From positions 1-64,000 of the forward strand of contig CAMDRP010000006.1 in assembly GCA_945906965.1 (NCBI GenBank): a stretch of DNA of 64,000 bases, given 5' to 3'. The position numbers and the translations under genes are program-made. Positions 61,985 through 64,000 of this stretch are shown piece by piece; within the stretch, counting starts at the first letter, position 1; each line of letters begins with the position of its first letter. Under the pieces are notes generated by a model. That model saw nothing but the letters and a program-made list of their open reading frames with translations. It was not told the DNA's origin and made no database searches. The DNA is from Opitutus sp. GAS368 (GTDB lineage: Bacteria > Verrucomicrobiota > Verrucomicrobiia > Opitutales > Opitutaceae).

Positions 61985-63043
61985 TCAGGGCCGGGCCGGG
62001 CTGGCGCCTAGACCCTTGGCTTCTTCCTGCCGGAGGATCAACTGCGTGCGTAAAAACGTATCAGGCGGAGCCGCACGCCACGCCGTCACCCAGATCGAGG
62101 CGAGCATTTCGCCGCCGGTGAGCAAGCGCGCCTTGATGAAGTCGCGGCCCTCGGTGCTCGGGGTCACGCCGGGTTTCACGCGAAATTTGTCAGCCTTGTC
62201 CATCGCGTAGAGCGGCTCGACGCGTTGTTGCGAAGCGATGAGATAATCCATCACCGCGACGAACAACGGCTCGCGTCCATCCGCGCGGGGCGCGAGGGCG
62301 ATGGGCTGAGCCGGTTTCACCTGCGGGGAGATTTCGGCGAGCTTGATGCCGGCCTTGGCGATAAAGCCGCCGTCGATCCAGCTATGAATGCCGCTCGCGG
62401 TGGCGTAGCCGTTGGGGTTAGGACCGACCCAGCCGTTGTGATGCACCGTCGTGTGCAAAGGCTGCGCGCAGTCGCCGACGTAGTGCCCCATAACGCCCAT
62501 GGTGTAGATGGCGTTGGCCTTGGCATTGGCGATTTCTTCGGGCGTGCCGAGTTCTTCAAAGACTTTTAGGTACGCAAACGCCGAGCGCAGCCGCGCGAAA
62601 TGCTCCGCGATCATCCACGGCGCGAAGCCGGGCCACTCGCGCGTGTGATCGGCGTTTTTGGCCGGATCGATCTTGGGCAATTTATCCGCGTGCGCCGCGC
62701 GGGCGGCGGCGAACTGCACGATGAAATCGTAGCGAAACGAGGAGACCTTAGCCGGGTCGATCCCGACTTCGGAGAGTTGTTCAAGGTCGCAGAAATGATC
62801 GGACCAGCTGCCGCCGGATTGTTTCATGATGAGGTCAGGCACGTTACGCCAACGGTCGCCTTCGCCGGAGAGAAACAACACGCGCTCGATGTTCGCGGGC
62901 TCGCGGACGAAGGCCGGGAACTCAGCCGGCAAGGCCTGCAACGCGAGCTGGTTGACCATGCGGTGACCGTTGTAATCCCAAGCCGCGAGCGGCGCGGCGG
63001 CAGCGAAAACGGCTAAGAGGGCAGCGAGGTGGCGGGAGTTCAT
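61985..63043 (-). CDS. Exported S1/P1-type nuclease
   Basis: S1/P1 enzymes are three-zinc single-strand nucleases and 3-prime nucleotidases. The 352-residue product has a signal peptide with cleavage expected after PLAA, so that Trp22 becomes the mature N-terminus, which is itself a zinc ligand in this family. Further ligands can be placed in WDYNGHRM, GDRWRN, SWSDHFCD, GVMGHYVGDCAQPLH and IHSWIDGG (the His-x3-Asp pair). The ATG is preferred to a TTG two codons upstream. The enzyme probably salvages nucleotides or degrades DNA in the periplasm. Confidence 0.9.
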   Translation of the reverse strand: MNSRHLAALLAVFAAAAPLAAWDYNGHRMVNQLALQALPAEFPAFVREPANIERVLFLSGEGDRWRNVPDLIMKQSGGSWSDHFCDLEQLSEVGIDPAKVSSFRYDFIVQFAAARAAHADKLPKIDPAKNADHTREWPGFAPWMIAEHFARLRSAFAYLKVFEELGTPEEIANAKANAIYTMGVMGHYVGDCAQPLHTTVHHNGWVGPNPNGYATASGIHSWIDGGFIAKAGIKLAEISPQVKPAQPIALAPRADGREPLFVAVMDYLIASQQRVEPLYAMDKADKFRVKPGVTPSTEGRDFIKARLLTGGEMLASIWVTAWRAAPPDTFLRTQLILRQEEAKGLGASPARP

Positions 63044-63079
63044 GGGCAATGAGGAGATGAGAGAGCGTGAGATTTGAAT

Positions 63080-64000
63080 TTAACGGGATGAAGAATTCGC
63101 GCCGCTACGCAGACTTTGCAACTGCGAGGCGTAGGCGCCCAGGCCTTGGGCAATCGCCTCAGCTAGTTGCTGGCGGTAAGTGGCGTTGCCGATGCGGCGG
63201 GCCTCGGTCGTGTTGGAAAGGAAGCCCCCTTCGATGAGCACGGCGGGACAGGAAACGAGCCGAAGCACGGCGAGCCGGTCGTGCTTGAAACCGCGGTCAT
63301 CGAGCTTCAAGTCACGCAGCAAGCGCCGCTGGATCGAATACGCGAGGAGGCTATTCCAGACATCATTGCCGTTGCCGGGATTGAGCACCTCGTCGTCGAG
63401 GCGACGCCGCGCGCGCGTGACGGGCGGCTGGTGTTGTGGCGTGAAGCGATAGACTTCGGCCCCGCTGACTTTCTCCACCTGCTCGGCGACGGAGTTGAAG
63501 TGGATGCTCACAAACACGTCGGCACCGACCTCATCGGCGATCTGCGCGCGGCGTTGCAAGTCGTCCTGTTTGCCGGGTTTCAACTGGCGATCATCGCTGC
63601 GCGTGAGCACAACCTTCCAGCCGCGCGCCTCGAGAATTTTTTTCAACCGCAGCGACGTATCGAGCGTGAAGGTTTTCTCAAACAAACCGAGCGCGCCATT
63701 GACCTTGCCGGTGTCGGGCCCGCCGTGGCCAGGATCGATCACGATGGTTTTCGGGACGGATTTGGGGGCACCGAGCAAGGCGGGACGCACGAGCGGCACG
63801 AGGCAACGCTCGAGGTCGATCTTGCTCACGTATAAATTACCGCTGCGCGACACGGGCGCCTGCCCAAGAAAAATGCGATCGCCGTTGAGTCCGGCTTCGA
63901 GACGGTCAGAGGCCAGTTCGAGACGCGTGTCTTTATCGGTGAGCACCGCCTCGCGCGATGAGAGCGTCCAACTTACTTTCAGTCCGAGGCGTTTCGCTGC
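63080..64000 (-). CDS. N-acetylmuramoyl-L-alanine amidase (Amidase_3), 5-prime end outside the window
   Basis: The enzyme cleaves the peptide stem from MurNAc in peptidoglycan. The Amidase_3 domain has its zinc ligands in VIDPGHGGPDTG, LFEKTFTLD and SIHFNSVAEQ, and the catalytic Glu in LIEGGFLSNTTEARRIGN. An N-terminal beta domain (SGNLYVSKIDLERCLVPLV) precedes it and continues off the window: the frame stays open to the last base (AAKRLGLKVSWTLSSREAVL). No LysM or SPOR domain is visible in the part seen. Confidence 0.93.
   Translation of the reverse strand, partial: AAKRLGLKVSWTLSSREAVLTDKDTRLELASDRLEAGLNGDRIFLGQAPVSRSGNLYVSKIDLERCLVPLVRPALLGAPKSVPKTIVIDPGHGGPDTGKVNGALGLFEKTFTLDTSLRLKKILEARGWKVVLTRSDDRQLKPGKQDDLQRRAQIADEVGADVFVSIHFNSVAEQVEKVSGAEVYRFTPQHQPPVTRARRRLDDEVLNPGNGNDVWNSLLAYSIQRRLLRDLKLDDRGFKHDRLAVLRLVSCPAVLIEGGFLSNTTEARRIGNATYRQQLAEAIAQGLGAYASQLQSLRSGANSSSR

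Noticed and set aside
61985-64000. A lysis or competence cassette made of the nuclease, amidase and TatD genes
   Set aside because: The genes have different spacing and no coupling beyond sharing a region; TatD is on the other strand. There is no evidence for a joint system.

Overview
The window reads as a chromosomal segment of a GC-rich member of Verrucomicrobiota, most likely an Opitutales/Opitutaceae-type bacterium. This is inferred from content, not from a database match. The pointers are a DUF1592/DUF1552/exported-ankyrin operon, a choice-of-anchor I protein ending in the twin C-terminal domain common in this phylum, a periplasmic S1/P1-type nuclease, and a translation supercluster with lineage-specific oddities. 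There are no complete insertion sequences, phage genes or CRISPR arrays.

Layout. 1-9.3 kb: the 5-prime end of pdxJ and a divergent membrane protein, then a minus-strand run of a small zinc-ribbon membrane protein, guaA, a LolA-like exported protein, hisD-hisC-hisB, hisH and gltA. 9.4-42 kb: a continuous minus-strand information-processing cluster. In transcription order it is tRNA-Thr, tuf, tRNA-Trp, secE, nusG, rplK, rplA, rplJ, rplL, rpoB, rpoC and a terminator. It continues with rpsL, rpsG, fusA, rpsJ, rplC, rplD, rplW, rplB, rpsS, a small secreted protein, rplV, rpsC, rplP, rpmC, rpsQ, rplN, rplX, rplE, rpsN, rpsH, rplF, rplR, rpsE, rplO, secY, an adk-derived gene, map, rpsM, rpsK, rpsD, rpoA, rplQ and a terminator. 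The usual neighbours rpmD, infA, rpmJ and a functional adk are missing from their places. 42-46.6 kb: an ExbB/ExbD-type operon with a large TPR protein and a small membrane-anchored partner. 46.7-49.5 kb: plus-strand lemA, a 59-residue membrane protein and an M48 (HtpX-like) protease. 49.5-57.4 kb: secreted proteins, including the coupled DUF1592-DUF1552-ankyrin operon. 57.5-64 kb: a DctA-type transporter, a serine beta-lactamase-like protein, a SufE-like protein and a TatD nuclease (plus strand), then TcdA, an S1/P1 nuclease and an N-acetylmuramoyl-L-alanine amidase cut by the window end.

How it fits together. The central 32 kb supplies ribosomal proteins, elongation factors, the RNA polymerase core and the SecYE channel. 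Several spacers carry RNA structures at places where enterobacteria regulate the same genes: the rplX-rplE spacer (S8 site in E. coli) and the rplL-rpoB spacer (attenuator in E. coli).

The most unusual observations are a shrunken adenylate-kinase relic with no P-loop between secY and map, a signal-peptide protein inside the S10 gene order, an RpoC whose second zinc site has lost three of four cysteines, a SecY with an extra C-terminal hydrophobic segment, and an ExbD with Asn where the proton-carrying Asp is expected. I did not find a clearly new defence or mobile system.
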